The notes under the pieces are model-generated. The model was not told the origin of the DNA. It worked only from the letters and a program-made list of their open reading frames with translations, and ran no database searches. A program made the position numbers and the translations under genes. 64,000 nucleotides of DNA from Streptomyces sp. NBC_00683 (GTDB lineage Bacteria > Actinomycetota > Actinomycetes > Streptomycetales > Streptomycetaceae): the NCBI RefSeq assembly GCF_036226745.1, contig NZ_CP109013.1, forward strand, positions 4,278,001-4,342,000. Direction: 5' to 3'. The first letter of the stretch is position 1; each line of letters opens with the position of its first letter. Positions 47,200 to 57,272 of this stretch are shown piece after piece.

Positions 47200-48489
47200 A
47201 TGCCTGTCGTGCGTGATCTACGCGTACTCCTGCGCTTTCGGAACTTCCGTCGCCTTCTCGCCGTGCGGCTTCTCTCGCAGTCGGCCGACGGCGTCTACCA
47301 GGTCGCGCTCGCCACGTACGTCGTCTTCTCCCCGGAGGGTCAGACAACGCCGGGCGCCATCGCATCCGCCATGGCTGTGCTGCTGCTTCCGTACTCCTTG
47401 ATCGGCCCGTTCGCCGGCGTCCTGCTGGACCGCTGGCCGCGCCGACAGGTGTTCCTGTACGGAAATCTGCTGCGGGCCGCCCTGGCCTGCTGCACAGCCC
47501 TGCTGCTCCTGAGTTCCGTACCCGCGTGGGCGTTCTACGCTTCCGCCCTCTGCGTCACCGCGGTCAACCGCTTCGTCCTGGCCGGGCTGTCAGCGGCCCT
47601 CCCACGCGTCGTCGACACCGACCGTCTGGTCGTCGCCAACTCCCTCTCCCCGACGGCCGGAACGCTGGCCGCAACGGCCGGCGGAGGGCTCGCCCTGTCG
47701 ATGCAACTACTGACGGACGGGTCCGACGCCGCCGTCATCCTGCTGGGTGCGGTCCTCTACCTTCTCTCGGCCCTCACATCCCTGACCCTTCCCCGCGGCC
47801 TCCTCGGACCGGATGAGGACCTGCACCACGTGAGACTGCGGGAAGCGCTCACCACGACCGCACGCGGCCTCGTAGCCGGGTTGCGCCATCTGGCCGAGCG
47901 GAAGGACGCCGCACGCGCTCTGGCTGCCATAACGGTGATCCGCTTCTGCTACGGCGCCTTGACCGTGATGGTGCTGATGCTGTGCCGCTACGCGTGGTCC
48001 GACAGCGAGTCCGACGGACTGACACTGCTCGGCCTTGCGCTGGGGGCCTCCGCCGCAGGGTACTTCGTGGCCGCGGCGATCACCCCGTGGGCGGTGGGGC
48101 GCCTCGGCCGGTACGGCTGGATGGCGGTGTGCGCAGGTGCGGCGGCTCTCCTGGAGCCGGCACTGGGACTGCCGTTCGCCCCGACTCCGATGCTGGCGGC
48201 AGCCTTCGTCCTCGGGCTCGTGACACAGGGAACGAAGATCGCGACGGACACCGAAGTGCAGACCTCGGTCGACGATTCATTCCGCGGCAGGATCTTCTCG
48301 CTCTACGACGTGCTGTTCAACGTTGCCTTCGTCGCTGCCGCAGCACTGTCCGCCCTCGCGCTTCCCGCCGATGGCCGGTCCGTGCTTGTGGTGGTTGTCG
48401 TGGCCGTGCTCTACGCCCTGGTCTCAGTAGCGATGTTCCGCCGGCGGCACATCAGCCTGGCGCTCCAGCGCGCCCGCATCAAGGAGTGA
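47200..48489 (+). CDS. MFS transporter
   Basis: 429-residue, 12-helix major facilitator of the MFS_1/enterobactin-exporter-like type. It begins MPVVRDLRVLLRFRNFRRLL, then VRLLSQSADGVYQVALATYVV, and has a basic loop RWPRRQVFLY. Start ATG 47200 (or GTG 47185) lies right after the ino1 terminator with no ribosome site, so the message is probably leaderless with its promoter inside or overlapping the hairpin. Substrate unknown. Confidence 0.86.
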   Translation: MPVVRDLRVLLRFRNFRRLLAVRLLSQSADGVYQVALATYVVFSPEGQTTPGAIASAMAVLLLPYSLIGPFAGVLLDRWPRRQVFLYGNLLRAALACCTALLLLSSVPAWAFYASALCVTAVNRFVLAGLSAALPRVVDTDRLVVANSLSPTAGTLAATAGGGLALSMQLLTDGSDAAVILLGAVLYLLSALTSLTLPRGLLGPDEDLHHVRLREALTTTARGLVAGLRHLAERKDAARALAAITVIRFCYGALTVMVLMLCRYAWSDSESDGLTLLGLALGASAAGYFVAAAITPWAVGRLGRYGWMAVCAGAAALLEPALGLPFAPTPMLAAAFVLGLVTQGTKIATDTEVQTSVDDSFRGRIFSLYDVLFNVAFVAAAALSALALPADGRSVLVVVVVAVLYALVSVAMFRRRHISLALQRARIKE

Positions 48490-48529
48490 GGGCGTTGTTT
48501 CACGTGAAACCACGCGAAGCAACGCCCTC
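48488..48529. terminator. Inverted repeat enclosing a parS site
   Basis: Arms GAGGGCGTTG (48488-48497) and CAACGCCCTC (48520-48529) start at the MFS stop codon; parS 5 sits in the loop. Acts as a likely terminator of the MFS gene and, from the other side, of cca. Confidence 0.72.
48497..48510. other. parS: parS centromere site 5
   Basis: Perfect GTTTCACGTGAAAC in the MFS/cca convergent gap, inside the loop of an inverted repeat and only 64 bp from site 6. Confidence 0.95.
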
Positions 48530-48560
48530 CGATGGAAACCCCTCCAGAATCGTGAGTCAT

Positions 48561-48574
48561 GTTTCACGTGAAAC
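48561..48574. other. parS: parS centromere site 6
   Basis: Perfect GTTTCACGTGAAAC extended to a 24-bp perfect palindrome (48556-48579), the longest parS palindrome in the window. Lies 17 bp before the cca stop. Confidence 0.96.
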
Positions 48575-48590
48575 ATGACCACGCCCGGCA

Positions 48591-50033
48591 TCAGTCCTGA
48601 GCGGCCCACCACTCCTTGAGGGCCGCGACCGCAGCATCGTGCTCCATCGGCCCGTTCTCCAGCCGCAGCTCGAGCAGGAAGGCGTAGGCCTTGCCGATCA
48701 CCGGTCCGGGTGCGACCCCGAGGATCTGCATGATCTCGTTGCCGTCCAGGTCGGGCCGGATCGCGTCCAGCTCCTCCTGGCTCTGCAGTTCCTCGATGCG
48801 CGCCTCGAGCCCGTCATAGGTTCGCGACAACGCATTGGCTTTGCGCTTGTTGCGCGTCGTGCAGTCCGAGCGGGTCAGCTTGTGCAGCCGGTCCAGCAGC
48901 GGCCCTGCATCCCGCACGTACCTGCGCACGGCGGAATCGGTCCACTCACCGTCGCCGTAGCCGTGGAAGCGCAGATGCAGCTCCACAAGCTTCGACACGT
49001 CCTTGACCATGTCGTTGGAGTACTTCAGCTCCGCCATCCGCTTCTTCGCCATCTTGGCGCCCACCACCTCGTGGTGGTGGAAGGAGACGCGGCCGTCCTT
49101 CTCGAAGCGCCGCGTCCTCGGCTTACCGACGTCGTGAAGCAGGGCCGCGAGCCGGAGCACGAGGTCCGGTCCGCCCTCCTCAAGGTCAATGGCCTGTTCC
49201 AGGACGGTCAGGGAGTGCTCGTAGACGTCCTTGTGGCGGTGATGCTCATCACTTTCCAGTCGCAGGGCGGGGAGCTCGGGCAGCACCCGGTCAGCCAGAC
49301 CGGTATCCACCAGCAGCCCCAGCCCCTTGCGGGGGTGCCCTGACAGCAGCAACTTGTTGAGCTCCTCGCGGACCCGCTCGGCCGAGACGATCTCAATACG
49401 TCCGGCCATGTCGGTCATCGCCGTAACGACCTCAGGGGCGACCTCGAAGTCCAGCTGCGCGGCAAAGCGAGCGGCACGCAGCATCCGCAGCGGATCGTCG
49501 GAGAAGGAGGCCTCAGGAGTACCCGGGGTGCGCAGCACACGCTCGGCCAGATCATCGAGACCGCCGTGGGGGTCGATGAACTCCTTCTGCGGCAGAGCGA
49601 CAGCCATGGCGTTGACCGTGAAGTCACGGCGAACGAGGTCTTCCTCGATGGAGTCGCCGTAGGAGACCTCGGGCTTACGGGAAGTCCTGTCGTACGCCTC
49701 CGACCGATAGGTCGTGACCTCGATCTGGTAGCCGTCCTTCTGCGATCCGACCGTGCCGAACGCGATTCCGACCTCCCACACGGAGTCTGCCCACGGACGG
49801 ACAATCTTGAGGACGTCCTCCGGCCGGGCATCGGTCGTGAAGTCCAGGTCGTTCCCGAGCCGGCCGAGCAACGCATCGCGGACCGACCCTCCGACCAGGG
49901 CCAGACCGAATCCGGCCTCCTGGAATCGGCGGGCGAGGTCGTCGGCGACCGGGGACACCCGCAGCAGTTCACTCACTGCGCGGTGCTGCACCTGGCTCAG
50001 TGCACTGGGGCTGTCTTCGTTGGCGTTCGGCAC
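48591..50033 (-). CDS. cca: CCA-adding tRNA nucleotidyltransferase
   Basis: 480-residue class II CCA-adding enzyme that builds or repairs tRNA 3' CCA ends. The nucleotidyltransferase head reads LVGGSVRDALLGRLGNDLDFTTDARP (two catalytic aspartates in DLD), followed by RRDFTVNAMA, and RMLRAARFAAQLDFE. A C-terminal HD domain (LLHDVGKPRTRRFEKDG, about 300) is present, as in many actinobacteria. GTG 50033 (MPNANEDS) is preferred; TACCCT a few bases upstream could be the -10 of a leaderless message. GTG 50054 is an alternative. Confidence 0.95.
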   Translation of the reverse strand: MPNANEDSPSALSQVQHRAVSELLRVSPVADDLARRFQEAGFGLALVGGSVRDALLGRLGNDLDFTTDARPEDVLKIVRPWADSVWEVGIAFGTVGSQKDGYQIEVTTYRSEAYDRTSRKPEVSYGDSIEEDLVRRDFTVNAMAVALPQKEFIDPHGGLDDLAERVLRTPGTPEASFSDDPLRMLRAARFAAQLDFEVAPEVVTAMTDMAGRIEIVSAERVREELNKLLLSGHPRKGLGLLVDTGLADRVLPELPALRLESDEHHRHKDVYEHSLTVLEQAIDLEEGGPDLVLRLAALLHDVGKPRTRRFEKDGRVSFHHHEVVGAKMAKKRMAELKYSNDMVKDVSKLVELHLRFHGYGDGEWTDSAVRRYVRDAGPLLDRLHKLTRSDCTTRNKRKANALSRTYDGLEARIEELQSQEELDAIRPDLDGNEIMQILGVAPGPVIGKAYAFLLELRLENGPMEHDAAVAALKEWWAAQD

Positions 50034-50213
50034 AACAGAAAAGGGTACGTGCACCGACCGGCCCGGGCGTCATCGTTTATGGCGGCCCTGCGAGACTCTC
50101 CCGATCATGTGGCGCAGTCCCCGGCACTCAGCCATCGGGCACATCGTTACCATGCGTGGACGCAGAGACCGGCAAGACCGACACCAGCTGACGACTAAGA
50201 GGGACGGGTACGC

Positions 50214-52511
50214 GTGGCCGAGGCGGCAGACATCCAGGGGACGAGTCCCTCCCCTGCCCGCCGGTGGCTCCGGCGCACAGCCTCCTTGATCGTCGGGGCG
50301 CCCTTGCTCGCCGGGCTCCTGACGGGTCCGGCAGCGCCCGCAGCGCAGGCCGAGGGGACCGCCAAAGCCCCGACAGGTTCACGCACCGTCGATGTGTCTC
50401 TGGACACGCTCAGCCCCGCCGCACCGGTCGAGGGGGACACCCTCACGGTTTCCGGCACCCTGACCAACAAGGGCAAGAAAGCGGTCACCGAAGCCGAGGT
50501 CGACCTCCGCGTGGGGCCGACGCTCCCCGGCCGGTCCGCAATCGATGACGCCGCCAAGCGCACCGGATACCTGCCGGGCAGCGACCCGGCCAGGCTCGGC
50601 GGTACGTACACGCTGAAGATCCCGAAGCTTCCGTCCGGCGTCAGTCAGGACTTCAGCCTCGCTGTTCCTGTCGACAAGCTGGGCCTGGACGAAGAGGGCG
50701 TCTACCAGCTCGGCGTCTCCGTCACGGGCCGGACCGCCGATGCGGGCTACGACCAGGTGCTCGGCATTCAGCGGACCTTCCTGCCCTGGCAGCCCGAGGA
50801 CGCCGACAGCAAGACCAAACTGACCTTCCTCTGGCCGCTGATCGCCTCGGCACACGTCACGGCCGAGACGGGCTCCGACGAACAGCAGACCCCTGTCTTC
50901 GCCAACGACAAACTCGCGCAGGAGCTCGCTCCCGGTGGCCGGCTGGAGCAGCTGGTGTCGCTGGGCAGTCAGCTTCCGGTGACCTGGGTGATCGACCCGG
51001 ACCTGCTGGCCTCCGTCGACGCGATGACAAGGAACTATCGCGTCAGGGTCAAAGACACCACCGTCGCGGGGACGAATCAGGCCATCGCCAAGCAGTGGCT
51101 CACCACACTGCAAGCGGCCGTCAAGGACGGCAAGGTGGTGGCCCTGCCGTTCGCCGACCCCGACCTTGCCTCCATCGCCCACCGCGGCAAGAACGTCTCG
51201 GGCACGCTCAGCCACCTGCAGACGGCAACCGAAGTAGCGGGACCCACGGTCGAGACCATCCTCCACGTGAAGCCCTCCACCGACTTCGCCTGGCCGGTGG
51301 ACGGTGCGATCGATCCCTCGATCGTCGACGTCGCCACCTCGGCCGGCGCACACAAGGTGATCGCCCGCAGCGACAGCCTCGACGAAACCGGCGGGCTGCC
51401 GTACACGCCGACAGCCGCCCGGCCGATCGGAGGCGGCACCACCGCTGTCGTTGCCGACTACCGGCTGTCCACCGCCTTCAAGGGCGACATGGCCAGGGCC
51501 GGTGACTCGACGCTCGCTGTGCAGAAGTTCCTGGCCCACACGCTCGCGCTGACCGAGCAGGCCCCGAACAAGGCGCGCAGCGTTGTCGTCGCACCGCAGC
51601 GGACACCCACGGCGACGCAGGCACAAGCCATGGCTGCCGCCCTGCGCGCCCTCGCCGACGAGCACTGGACGCAGCCCGTCGACCTGGTGGCGGCGGCCGA
51701 GGAGAAGCCCGACGCCCAGGCCACCACGAAGGTGCCGAGGGCCTCCCAGTACCCGAAGAAGCTCCGCAGCCAGGAACTGCCCACCCAGGCGTTCCAGGAC
51801 ATCAGGACGACGCAGGACTCGCTGAACAGCTTCCAGGTCATCCTCACGGCGCCCGACCGGGTGGTGACACCCTTCGGCAACGCGATCAACCGCTCCGTCT
51901 CCACATCGTGGCGCGGCAGGCCTCTGGAAGCGCAGCAGTACCGCGACGCGGTCCGCACCTACCTGCAGAGCCTCACCAACGAGGTGCAGCTCATCGCGAA
52001 GTCCGATGTCACCCTGTCGGGCCGCAGCGCGACGATCCCAGTCACCGTGCAGAACAAGCTGGTGCAGGGTGTGGACAACCTCAAGCTCCGCCTGACGTCG
52101 GGCAACTCGACACGGCTCAAGCTCAATGACGGCGCAGCCGTGGCCGAGCAGCCGATCAAGATCGCAGGCGGGCACAGCCAGTCCGTGAAATTCGACGCAT
52201 CGGCCAATGCCAACGGACAGGCGCAGGTCACCGCACAGCTCTTCACCGAGGACGGAACACCGTACGGCGAGGAGATGACCTTCACCGTGAAGGTCTCAGA
52301 AGTCACACCGACGGTGCTCCTCGTGATCGCCGGCGGACTGCTCCTGCTCGTCCTGGCAGGCATCAGGATGTACACGCACCGCAAGCGCACCGTCGCGAAC
52401 GGCGCAGCGGGGGACAACGGCGGCGAACCCGAGCAGCCGAGTGACCCGACCCCGGACACCGGTCCGGAAAGCGGGGACCCGTCGGGAACGGGTGAGAAAG
52501 TGGACCGTTGA
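50214..52511 (+). CDS. DUF6049-type secreted, membrane-anchored protein
   Basis: 765-residue protein. An N-terminal twin-Arg-like signal (RRWLRRTASLIVGAPLLAG, about 16-46, ending AQA) precedes a long extracytoplasmic part with beta-rich repeats. A C-terminal membrane helix (about 697-718) and a 45-residue acidic/Pro-rich cytoplasmic tail follow. It is conserved immediately upstream of murJ in actinobacteria; function unknown, but the position suggests an envelope role. GTG 50214 start lacks a strong ribosome site. Co-directional with murJ, 49 bp apart. Confidence 0.87.
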   Translation: MAEAADIQGTSPSPARRWLRRTASLIVGAPLLAGLLTGPAAPAAQAEGTAKAPTGSRTVDVSLDTLSPAAPVEGDTLTVSGTLTNKGKKAVTEAEVDLRVGPTLPGRSAIDDAAKRTGYLPGSDPARLGGTYTLKIPKLPSGVSQDFSLAVPVDKLGLDEEGVYQLGVSVTGRTADAGYDQVLGIQRTFLPWQPEDADSKTKLTFLWPLIASAHVTAETGSDEQQTPVFANDKLAQELAPGGRLEQLVSLGSQLPVTWVIDPDLLASVDAMTRNYRVRVKDTTVAGTNQAIAKQWLTTLQAAVKDGKVVALPFADPDLASIAHRGKNVSGTLSHLQTATEVAGPTVETILHVKPSTDFAWPVDGAIDPSIVDVATSAGAHKVIARSDSLDETGGLPYTPTAARPIGGGTTAVVADYRLSTAFKGDMARAGDSTLAVQKFLAHTLALTEQAPNKARSVVVAPQRTPTATQAQAMAAALRALADEHWTQPVDLVAAAEEKPDAQATTKVPRASQYPKKLRSQELPTQAFQDIRTTQDSLNSFQVILTAPDRVVTPFGNAINRSVSTSWRGRPLEAQQYRDAVRTYLQSLTNEVQLIAKSDVTLSGRSATIPVTVQNKLVQGVDNLKLRLTSGNSTRLKLNDGAAVAEQPIKIAGGHSQSVKFDASANANGQAQVTAQLFTEDGTPYGEEMTFTVKVSEVTPTVLLVIAGGLLLLVLAGIRMYTHRKRTVANGAAGDNGGEPEQPSDPTPDTGPESGDPSGTGEKVDR

Positions 52512-52560
52512 GCGATGTCTGTCGGGGCCGGTCGGCCGGGGACGATGAGGTGGGGTTTCG

Positions 52561-54720
52561 ATGAACGCGCCGTACGACGGTGACCGCGCCCAGGGCGCGG
52601 GCGGAGCTGGATCATCCGGCGGGCCGCCGGTGCCGTCGGACGCAGGTCAGGACGAGGGGGCACCGGACCCGTACCTGCAGCATGCCTACGACCACGATCC
52701 CTACCGGTCTCAGGACCTCGCTGCCCAGGATCCGGTGGCCGAGGCCCTCTACGACCGCGCCGCCCACCCTCCGCCGCCCCCTGGCACCTACCAGGAGCCT
52801 CAGGCGCTGTACCAGCAGCCTCCCTCGGCCCAGTACGCCCCCGACCCCCGCATCTGGGCCCAGACTCCGCCACCGGAGCCTGCAGGCCCCTCGCGGCACC
52901 TGCCGTACGGAGACAACGCGGCAACCACCCAGTACGTAGGAGTGGACGACCTGGTGACACAGGCATCCGACGGCCGCGAGGAGCCGGACGCCTTCGCGCA
53001 CCTCTTCCGCGACCAGGAGGGATCAGGACGGCCTCCCGGCCCCGCCCCCGAGCCGGAGGCTGCTCCGGCTCCCGTCCCGCCGAAATCCGGCGGCCGTGCC
53101 TCCGGGATACTGAAGTCCAGCGCGCTGATGGCGGCCGGCACCCTGGTATCCAGGCTCACCGGCTTCGTACGCAGCCTTGTGATCACCGCCGCGCTCGGTG
53201 CGGCGATGCTCGGCGACAGTTTCACCATCGCCTACACCCTGCCGACGATGATCTACATCCTCACCGTCGGCGGAGGCCTCAACTCGGTCTTCGTGCCCCA
53301 GCTCGTCCGCTCCATGAAGGACGACGAGGACGGCGGCGAGGCCTACGCCAACCGTCTGCTGACCCTCGTCATGGTGGCGCTGGGCCTGATCGTCCTGGTG
53401 GCGGTCTTCGCCGCTCCGCAGCTGATCCATCTCATGTCGAGCACCATCGCGAACGACGCGGCAGCGAACAATGTGGCCGTCACCTTCGCCCGCTACTGCC
53501 TGCCGACCATCTTCTTCATGGGTGTCCATGTGGTCATGGGGCAGATCCTCAACGCCCGGGGCAAGTTCGGCGCGATGATGTGGACCCCGGTCCTCAACAA
53601 CATCGTCATGATCTTCACCTTCGGCCTGTTCATCTGGGTCTACGGCACGTCCGGCGAATCCCTGATGGGCGTCGAGACGATCCCGCCGGAGGGCGTCCGG
53701 CTGCTGGGCATCGGAACGCTGCTCGGCCTCGTCGTCCAGGCCCTGGCGATGATTCCGTACCTCCGCGAGGCAGGCTTCCGCTTCCGCCCCCGCTTCGACT
53801 GGAAGGGGCACGGGCTCGGAAAAACGATCAAGCTCGCCAAGTGGACGGTCCTGTTCGTCCTGGCCAACCAGGCCGGCGTTCTGGTCGTCACCCAGCTGGC
53901 AACTGCGGCAGGCAACCTCTCCGACAAGGACGGCACGGGGTTCCTCGCCTACTCCAACGCCCAGCTGATCTGGGGCATGCCTCAGGCGATCATCACCGTC
54001 TCGGTCATGGCCGCTCTGCTGCCGCGTATCTCCCGCGCCGCCCATGACAACGACCCCGGGGCGGTCCGCGACGACATCTCGCAGGGGCTGCGCAATTCGG
54101 CCGTGGCGATCGTGCCGGTCGCCTTCACGTTCCTCGCACTCGGTCTGCCGATGTGCACCCTGCTGTACGCGTCCAGTGGTACCGAGGCAGCACGGTCCAT
54201 GGGCTTCATCCTGATGGCGTTCGCCCTCGGCCTCATCCCGTACTCCGTGCAGTACGTCGTACTGCGTGGCTTCTACGCGTACGAGGACACCCGCACGCCC
54301 TTCTACAACACGGTCATCGTCGCAGCGGTCAACGCCGCGGCTTCCGCCGTCTGCTACGTGGTCCTGCCCGCCCAGTGGGCAGTCGTCGGCATGGCCGCCT
54401 CCTACGGCCTGGCCTACGCCGTCGGCGTCGGTATCGCCTGGCGACGCCTGCGCAACCGGCTCGGAGGAGACCTCGACGGCGCCCGCATCGTGCGCACCTA
54501 CGCACGTCTGTGCCTGGCCGCGATCCCTGCGGCCATCGTGGGCGGCGGAGTGGGCTTTGCCCTTCTGGGGGCACTCGGGGACGGGGCAGGCGGCTCCGTG
54601 GTCGCCCTGGTCTGCGGCAGCATCGTCCTGCTGGGCGTCTTCTTCGTCGCTGCGAAGAAGATGCGCATTGAAGAGCTCAACGGCATGGTCGGCATGGTCC
54701 GGGGACGGCTCGGGCGCTAA
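52561..54720 (+). CDS. murJ: Lipid II flippase MurJ (MviN)
   Basis: 719-residue MOP-superfamily flippase that moves lipid II across the membrane. The N-terminal ~180 residues are Pro/Gln/Tyr-rich and cytoplasmic; the 14-helix core starts at GILKSSALMAAGTLVSRLTGFVRS. Conserved blocks include FVPQLVRSMKD, GKFGAMMWTPVLNNI and RGFYAYEDTRTPFYNT. In Mycobacterium the orthologue is fused to a pseudokinase; here that domain is the next, separate gene. Start ATG 52561 follows GAGGTGGGG. Confidence 0.96.
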   Translation: MNAPYDGDRAQGAGGAGSSGGPPVPSDAGQDEGAPDPYLQHAYDHDPYRSQDLAAQDPVAEALYDRAAHPPPPPGTYQEPQALYQQPPSAQYAPDPRIWAQTPPPEPAGPSRHLPYGDNAATTQYVGVDDLVTQASDGREEPDAFAHLFRDQEGSGRPPGPAPEPEAAPAPVPPKSGGRASGILKSSALMAAGTLVSRLTGFVRSLVITAALGAAMLGDSFTIAYTLPTMIYILTVGGGLNSVFVPQLVRSMKDDEDGGEAYANRLLTLVMVALGLIVLVAVFAAPQLIHLMSSTIANDAAANNVAVTFARYCLPTIFFMGVHVVMGQILNARGKFGAMMWTPVLNNIVMIFTFGLFIWVYGTSGESLMGVETIPPEGVRLLGIGTLLGLVVQALAMIPYLREAGFRFRPRFDWKGHGLGKTIKLAKWTVLFVLANQAGVLVVTQLATAAGNLSDKDGTGFLAYSNAQLIWGMPQAIITVSVMAALLPRISRAAHDNDPGAVRDDISQGLRNSAVAIVPVAFTFLALGLPMCTLLYASSGTEAARSMGFILMAFALGLIPYSVQYVVLRGFYAYEDTRTPFYNTVIVAAVNAAASAVCYVVLPAQWAVVGMAASYGLAYAVGVGIAWRRLRNRLGGDLDGARIVRTYARLCLAAIPAAIVGGGVGFALLGALGDGAGGSVVALVCGSIVLLGVFFVAAKKMRIEELNGMVGMVRGRLGR

Positions 54721-54850
54721 AGAGCGCTCCGATCCGCACAACCATCGCCTGACACCGCGTGTCGTGCATAGCGCCGGAGTGTGGGCACAATTGGCGGGAC
54801 TGTGCAGTGCTGGCTGGCATCGCGCAACGGATGGGGAGGCAGGAACGACG

Positions 54851-56551
54851 GTGGCGGAACGTAGCACGGCTGCCGTCGACGTGGCCGATAACGGCGGCGA
54901 CGAGCCGCTGGCCGCCAAGGCGGACGAGGCCACGACCGACGGGACGGAACAAGCCCAGGACACAGCGGGCGCGAGCCCGAAGAGCGCGGACGGTGGGCAG
55001 GAGAGAGCGGATACCGTCCCGGCGACGCCCGATCTGCACAGCGGCCACAAGCTCGCCAAGCGCTATCGGCTCGAAGAGTGCGTCACCCGTCTGGACGGAT
55101 TCAGCAGCTGGCGTGCCGTCGACGAGAAGCTTCGCCGCGCGGTGGGCGTTCATCTGCTCCCCGCCGACCATCCCCGCGCCCGCTCGGTGCTGGCTGCTGC
55201 CCGCTCCTCGGCGCTGCTGGGAGACCCGCGCTTCGTGCAGGTCCTGGACGCCGTGGAAGAGGGCGACCTCGTCTACGTCGTCCATGAGTGGCTCCCCGAC
55301 GCCACCGAACTCACGGCACTGCTCGCCTCAGGACCCCTGGAAGCCCACGACGCGTACCAACTCGTGAGCCAGATCTCCCAGGCCATGGCCGCCGCCCACC
55401 GGGAGGGTCTCGCGCATCTGCGGCTCACCCCGGGCGCGGTGCTGCGCAGCTCGACCGGGCAGTACCGGATCCGTGGCCTCGCTGTGAACGCGGCCCTGCG
55501 AGGCATCACCGCCGACCACCCGCTGCGTACGGACACGGAGGCCATCGGCGCACTGCTCTACGCCGCGCTGACCCGCCGCTGGCCCTACGAGAGCGATGCC
55601 TACGGCCTCTCCGGGCTTCCCAAGGGCGTCGGGCTGATTCCTCCGGACCAGGTACGGGCCGGCGTCCATCGCGGCCTCTCGGAGCTCGCCATGCGCGCGC
55701 TCGCCAACGACGGCGCCACGGCCTCACGGCAGGAACAGCCGTGCACCACACCGGACGAACTGGCCAAGGCTGTCGCAGCCATGCCGCGCATCCTTCCTCC
55801 CGAGCCTGTGTTCACCGGGCCGCCCGAGTACCAGCGGACCACCTACCAGCAAGGCACCTACGGGCGCCCGTCGGCACGTCCCCACCAGGCCACGCAGCCC
55901 GTCATCACCGCACCGCCGCCCCCGCTGCAGAGCCGTACCGGCAAGGCGCTCAAATGGGCCGTGTCCGCGCTGCTCATCGCCGCACTGGGCCTCGGTAGCT
56001 GGCAGCTGGCCGAAACCGTCCTCGACCGGGGCAACGACTCCGACGAGCCGGCCAACACACAGACCACCGAGAACGAGGGCGACGACAACAACGCCGTCGA
56101 GCCCAGCAAGCCCATCACCATCGCACGCGCCCAGGACTACGACCCGCTCGGCGGGGACGGCTCCGAGAAGCCCGCAACCATAAAGAACGTCCACGACAAG
56201 GACACCGGCTCGTACTGGTCCACGGACGGCTACTACAGCGCCGACTTCGGGAAACTGAAGGAGGGTGTCGGAGTCGTCCTCGACCTGGGTAAGGTCCAGC
56301 AGGTCGGATCCGTCGATGTGTCCTTCCTCGGTGGCGCCACCTCGGTCGAGTTGAGGACCACGGACGGATCGTCCGTTCCCCAGCTCCCCGACGGCTTCAC
56401 CGAGGCCGCGAAGGGATCCGGAACAAAGGTGTCCCTCAAGCCCGACAAGCCGGTGCAGGCGCGGTACGTTCTGGTCTGGCTGACCAAGCTGCCGCTGGGT
56501 GACGACGGGCGCTACAGGGGCAAGGTCTCGGACATCAAGATCACCAGCTGA
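54851..56551 (+). CDS. Membrane pseudokinase with discoidin-like extracytoplasmic domain
   Basis: 566 residues. A disordered N-terminus (1-60) precedes a Ser/Thr kinase-like domain (about 62-315) in which catalytic motifs are lost: the VAVK lysine strand reads RAVGVHLL, the HRDLKPxN loop reads HLRLTPGAVL (189-198), and DFG is replaced by RGL. One membrane helix (about 367-388) and an external discoidin-like domain (about 415-566) complete it. This equals the C-terminal half of mycobacterial MviN, which recruits the FHA protein FhaA. GTG 54851 follows AGGAACGACG. Confidence 0.87.
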   Translation: MAERSTAAVDVADNGGDEPLAAKADEATTDGTEQAQDTAGASPKSADGGQERADTVPATPDLHSGHKLAKRYRLEECVTRLDGFSSWRAVDEKLRRAVGVHLLPADHPRARSVLAAARSSALLGDPRFVQVLDAVEEGDLVYVVHEWLPDATELTALLASGPLEAHDAYQLVSQISQAMAAAHREGLAHLRLTPGAVLRSSTGQYRIRGLAVNAALRGITADHPLRTDTEAIGALLYAALTRRWPYESDAYGLSGLPKGVGLIPPDQVRAGVHRGLSELAMRALANDGATASRQEQPCTTPDELAKAVAAMPRILPPEPVFTGPPEYQRTTYQQGTYGRPSARPHQATQPVITAPPPPLQSRTGKALKWAVSALLIAALGLGSWQLAETVLDRGNDSDEPANTQTTENEGDDNNAVEPSKPITIARAQDYDPLGGDGSEKPATIKNVHDKDTGSYWSTDGYYSADFGKLKEGVGVVLDLGKVQQVGSVDVSFLGGATSVELRTTDGSSVPQLPDGFTEAAKGSGTKVSLKPDKPVQARYVLVWLTKLPLGDDGRYRGKVSDIKITS

Positions 56552-56576
56552 CGGCATCAGGGGAGGGGGCTCACCG

Positions 56577-57272
56577 TTGGACGACGCCAGATTCGCCGAC
56601 ACCAGCGACCAGGATCTCCTGGCGCAGCATGTCGCAGGCGAACCGGACGCCTTCGGTGAGCTCGTGCGACGACACCGTGACCGGCTCTGGGCCGTGGCGC
56701 TCCGCACGCTCGGCGACCGCGAGGAAGCCGCTGACGCGGTACAGGACGCCCTCGTCTCGGCGTTCCGGGCCGCCCACACCTTTCGCGGCCAGTCGGCCGT
56801 CACGACCTGGCTCCACCGGATCACCGTGAACGCCTGCCTCGACCGTGCGCGCAAGGCCGCCTCACGCAAAACGGCGCCGGTCGATGACGCGGAGCGGCTC
56901 GATCAGCTGCTGGAGCCGCACGAATCTGCCGAGGCGCCCGCCGAAAGGCAGGACCTCCACCGCGAACTCCTGGCAGCGCTGTCCACCCTCCCCGCAGAAC
57001 AACGGGCGGCTCTCGTGCTCGTCGATATGCAGGCCTATCCCGTCGCGGAGGCCGCTCGCATCCTCGACGTGCCGACCGGCACCGTGAAGAGCCGCTGCGC
57101 GCGCGGACGGGCAAGACTGCTCCCTCTGCTCACCCATCTACGCAGTAACAGCGGGGACAGCGTCGTGGAAAGGAACCGGACGCAGGGGACATCCGTCCCA
57201 CCTGCGTCGGGACCAAGAGATGCAGGGTCAAGCGATCCTGCTGCTGTGAAGGGCGGAGGTGGGCACGCATGA
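56577..57272 (+). CDS. sigM: ECF sigma factor (SigM-like by synteny)
   Basis: 231-residue ECF sigma factor. Sigma-2 at about 10-80 ([41 protein letters not shown]), sigma-4 at about 135-185 ([26 protein letters not shown] and [14 protein letters not shown]). A TTG start at 56577 is chosen because GGGAGGGGG lies seven bases before it; upstream frames lack a ribosome site. The order murJ-pseudokinase-sigma-anti-sigma-trxB-trxA matches mycobacterial sigM. Its stop overlaps the anti-sigma start (ATGA). Confidence 0.9.
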   Translation: MDDARFADTSDQDLLAQHVAGEPDAFGELVRRHRDRLWAVALRTLGDREEAADAVQDALVSAFRAAHTFRGQSAVTTWLHRITVNACLDRARKAASRKTAPVDDAERLDQLLEPHESAEAPAERQDLHRELLAALSTLPAEQRAALVLVDMQAYPVAEAARILDVPTGTVKSRCARGRARLLPLLTHLRSNSGDSVVERNRTQGTSVPPASGPRDAGSSDPAAVKGGGGHA

